Assembly: GCF_046250175.1 (NCBI RefSeq)
Contig: NZ_CP176468.1
Reading direction: 5' to 3' (one strand)
DNA from: Psychromonas sp030397575
Lineage (GTDB): Bacteria; Pseudomonadota; Gammaproteobacteria; Enterobacterales; Psychromonadaceae
DNA: 64,000 nt
Under the pieces are notes generated by a model. That model saw nothing but the letters and a program-made list of their open reading frames with translations, had not been told where the DNA came from and made no database searches. The position numbers and the translations under genes were made by a program. Below, piece after piece: positions 63,122 through 64,000 of this stretch; within the stretch, counting starts at the first letter, position 1, and every line of letters begins with the position of its first letter.

Positions 63122-63439
63122 TTAGATACTACTCAACCCCATTTCAAATATTAGCTTTTCTGCGGTACATTCAAATTTCAGGCTCACTTTACTTTCAACT
63201 GCATATTCCACTTCTTTATAGTCGACTGAAACCTGCACTTCCGGAAAGCGAGTTTGTGCAGATTGAATATACTTATCAGCTAATTGTTCAACACTAGCTT
63301 TGTCTGGACCGCTAAAAGGCAGAATAAGTAGCGTATCATCCTCTGTAATCACTGAGCCAAGTTCAACAAAAGTACCGCAGGCTTCGCAGATATTATTCTC
63401 TTGATTGTTTTTTTGTAGTGCCGTTTCTTGTGTAAACAT
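63122..63439 (-). CDS. YfcZ/YiiS family protein
   Basis: 105 residues. CEACGTFVELGSVITEDD and the C-terminal LKFECTAEKLIFEMGL match the YfcZ/YiiS (DUF406) family. Cysteines near the N-terminus might bind metal. Function unknown; monocistronic, between the helicase gene and glgP. Confidence 0.87.
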   Translation of the reverse strand: MFTQETALQKNNQENNICEACGTFVELGSVITEDDTLLILPFSGPDKASVEQLADKYIQSAQTRFPEVQVSVDYKEVEYAVESKVSLKFECTAEKLIFEMGLSSI

Positions 63440-63490
63440 AATGACCTCTTAACTCGTTATACATCATGCTTAATTGTAACTCGCTTTAAA

Positions 63491-63522
63491 TAAAAAAGGC
63501 GACACCTGAGGGTCGCCCTTTC
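63491..63522 (-). terminator. Terminator of glgP
   Basis: On the minus strand GGGCGACCCTCAGGTGTCGCC followed by six T, downstream of the glgP stop. Confidence 0.88.
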
Positions 63523-63543
63523 ACCTTTTAATGATTTACATCA

Positions 63544-64000
63544 TTAAGCAATGGGAAATTTCTTCAAATTCCAAATTTTGGTTGCATAATCTTCGATTGA
63601 TCTATCCGAATTAAACTTACCCATCGCCCCTGCATTTAAGATCGCTTTTTCAGCCCAAGCAGACTGATCTCGATATAAGGTATCAATAGCTTGATGCGCA
63701 TTAACATAAGACTCATAGTCAGCAAGACAGAGGTATTCATCGCCCCACTCTAATAAACTACGTTTAATATCTGACAATAAACCTGGATGACTAGGAGTGA
63801 AGAAGTCGCTGTCTAACCAATCCAAGACTGATTTTAACTCTGGATTATTGTAGTAATAATCGTATGGGTTATAACCTTCTGCTTTTAACGCCTTCACTTC
63901 ATCAACACTTAACCCGAAGATAAACATATGCTCTGCGCCAATCTCTTCGGCCATCTCTATATTTGCACCATCCATCGTGCCGATGGTCAACGCACCATTT
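63544..64000 (-). CDS. glgP: Glycogen/maltodextrin phosphorylase (C-terminal part)
   Basis: The gene enters from the right edge; the last 152 codons are present, starting NGALTIGTMDGANIEMAEEIGAE (in part), the segment that includes the conserved GT-x-DGAN motif of the phosphate/glucose site. GKFNSDRSIEDYATKIWNL near the end is typical of the family. It cleaves alpha-1,4-glucan with phosphate and uses PLP (the PLP lysine lies upstream of the window). glgP or malP cannot be fully separated from this part. Confidence 0.93.
   Translation of the reverse strand, partial: NGALTIGTMDGANIEMAEEIGAEHMFIFGLSVDEVKALKAEGYNPYDYYYNNPELKSVLDWLDSDFFTPSHPGLLSDIKRSLLEWGDEYLCLADYESYVNAHQAIDTLYRDQSAWAEKAILNAGAMGKFNSDRSIEDYATKIWNLKKFPIA

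Overview
The window looks like chromosomal DNA of a marine, cold-adapted gammaproteobacterium close to Psychromonas (Alteromonadales/Vibrionales side). This is inferred from the low GC content, from Enterobacterales-like gene blocks (uvrY-uvrC-pgsA-Gly/Cys/Leu tRNAs; lolB-ispE-prs; rplY-pth-ychF; grpE and dnaK-dnaJ), from Vibrio-type conserved families (DUF3549, DUF3301, DUF2310, DUF3081), and from PEP-CTERM proteins. No phage, insertion sequence or CRISPR array was found.

Layout. 1-4.5 kb: the start of a TrpX-like binding protein, an ammonium-transporter/PAS/GGDEF/EAL fusion, then a tandem array downstream of rpsO. 4.5-9.9 kb: rpsO, the YbbA/YbbP ABC exporter, tesA and a DMT permease. 10-11.6 kb: a PEP-CTERM protein and three tRNAs. 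11.7-19.6 kb: pgsA, uvrC, uvrY, dnaJ, dnaK, grpE, with sigma-32 promoters before dnaK and grpE. 19.7-30 kb: nadK, recN behind two LexA boxes, a GAF/GGDEF/EAL protein, then lolB-ispE-prs-rplY-pth-ychF. 30-37 kb: REC-GGDEF, a DeoR regulator, sbcCD. 37.1-38.6 kb: a five-gene Met/Leu/Gln tRNA operon followed by a second tandem array. 38.6-52.9 kb is the more accessory part: yjdM-like, small membrane proteins, a VCBS/ASPIC protein, trxC, a GH8 hydrolase, a CPBP protease, metC, truC, a GH88 hydrolase, a second PEP-CTERM protein and a beta-hydroxyacid dehydrogenase. 53-64 kb: katG, a DUF3549-DUF3301-KfrA-like-DUF2310-creA operon, hemH, ubiG, a DEAD-box helicase, a YfcZ/YiiS protein and the 3' end of glgP.

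The most unusual structure is a pair of arrays with the same design. Downstream of rpsO (about 3761-4475) and downstream of the last tRNA-Leu (37765-38533), five tandem units (about 145 and 154 bp) each repeat a broken 3' end of the preceding gene plus its intrinsic terminator. Two unrelated genes, one protein-coding and one tRNA, have been extended in the same way. This resembles the repeats known after E. coli tyrT and suggests a general amplification process acting at gene 3' ends, possibly giving small RNAs or reinforced termination.

Other themes are cyclic-di-GMP signalling (three proteins, one fused to an Amt channel), stress and repair functions (dnaKJ/grpE, recN, uvrC, sbcCD, katG), envelope biogenesis (lolB, pgsA, tesA), and an accessory group rich in membrane and extracytoplasmic proteins.
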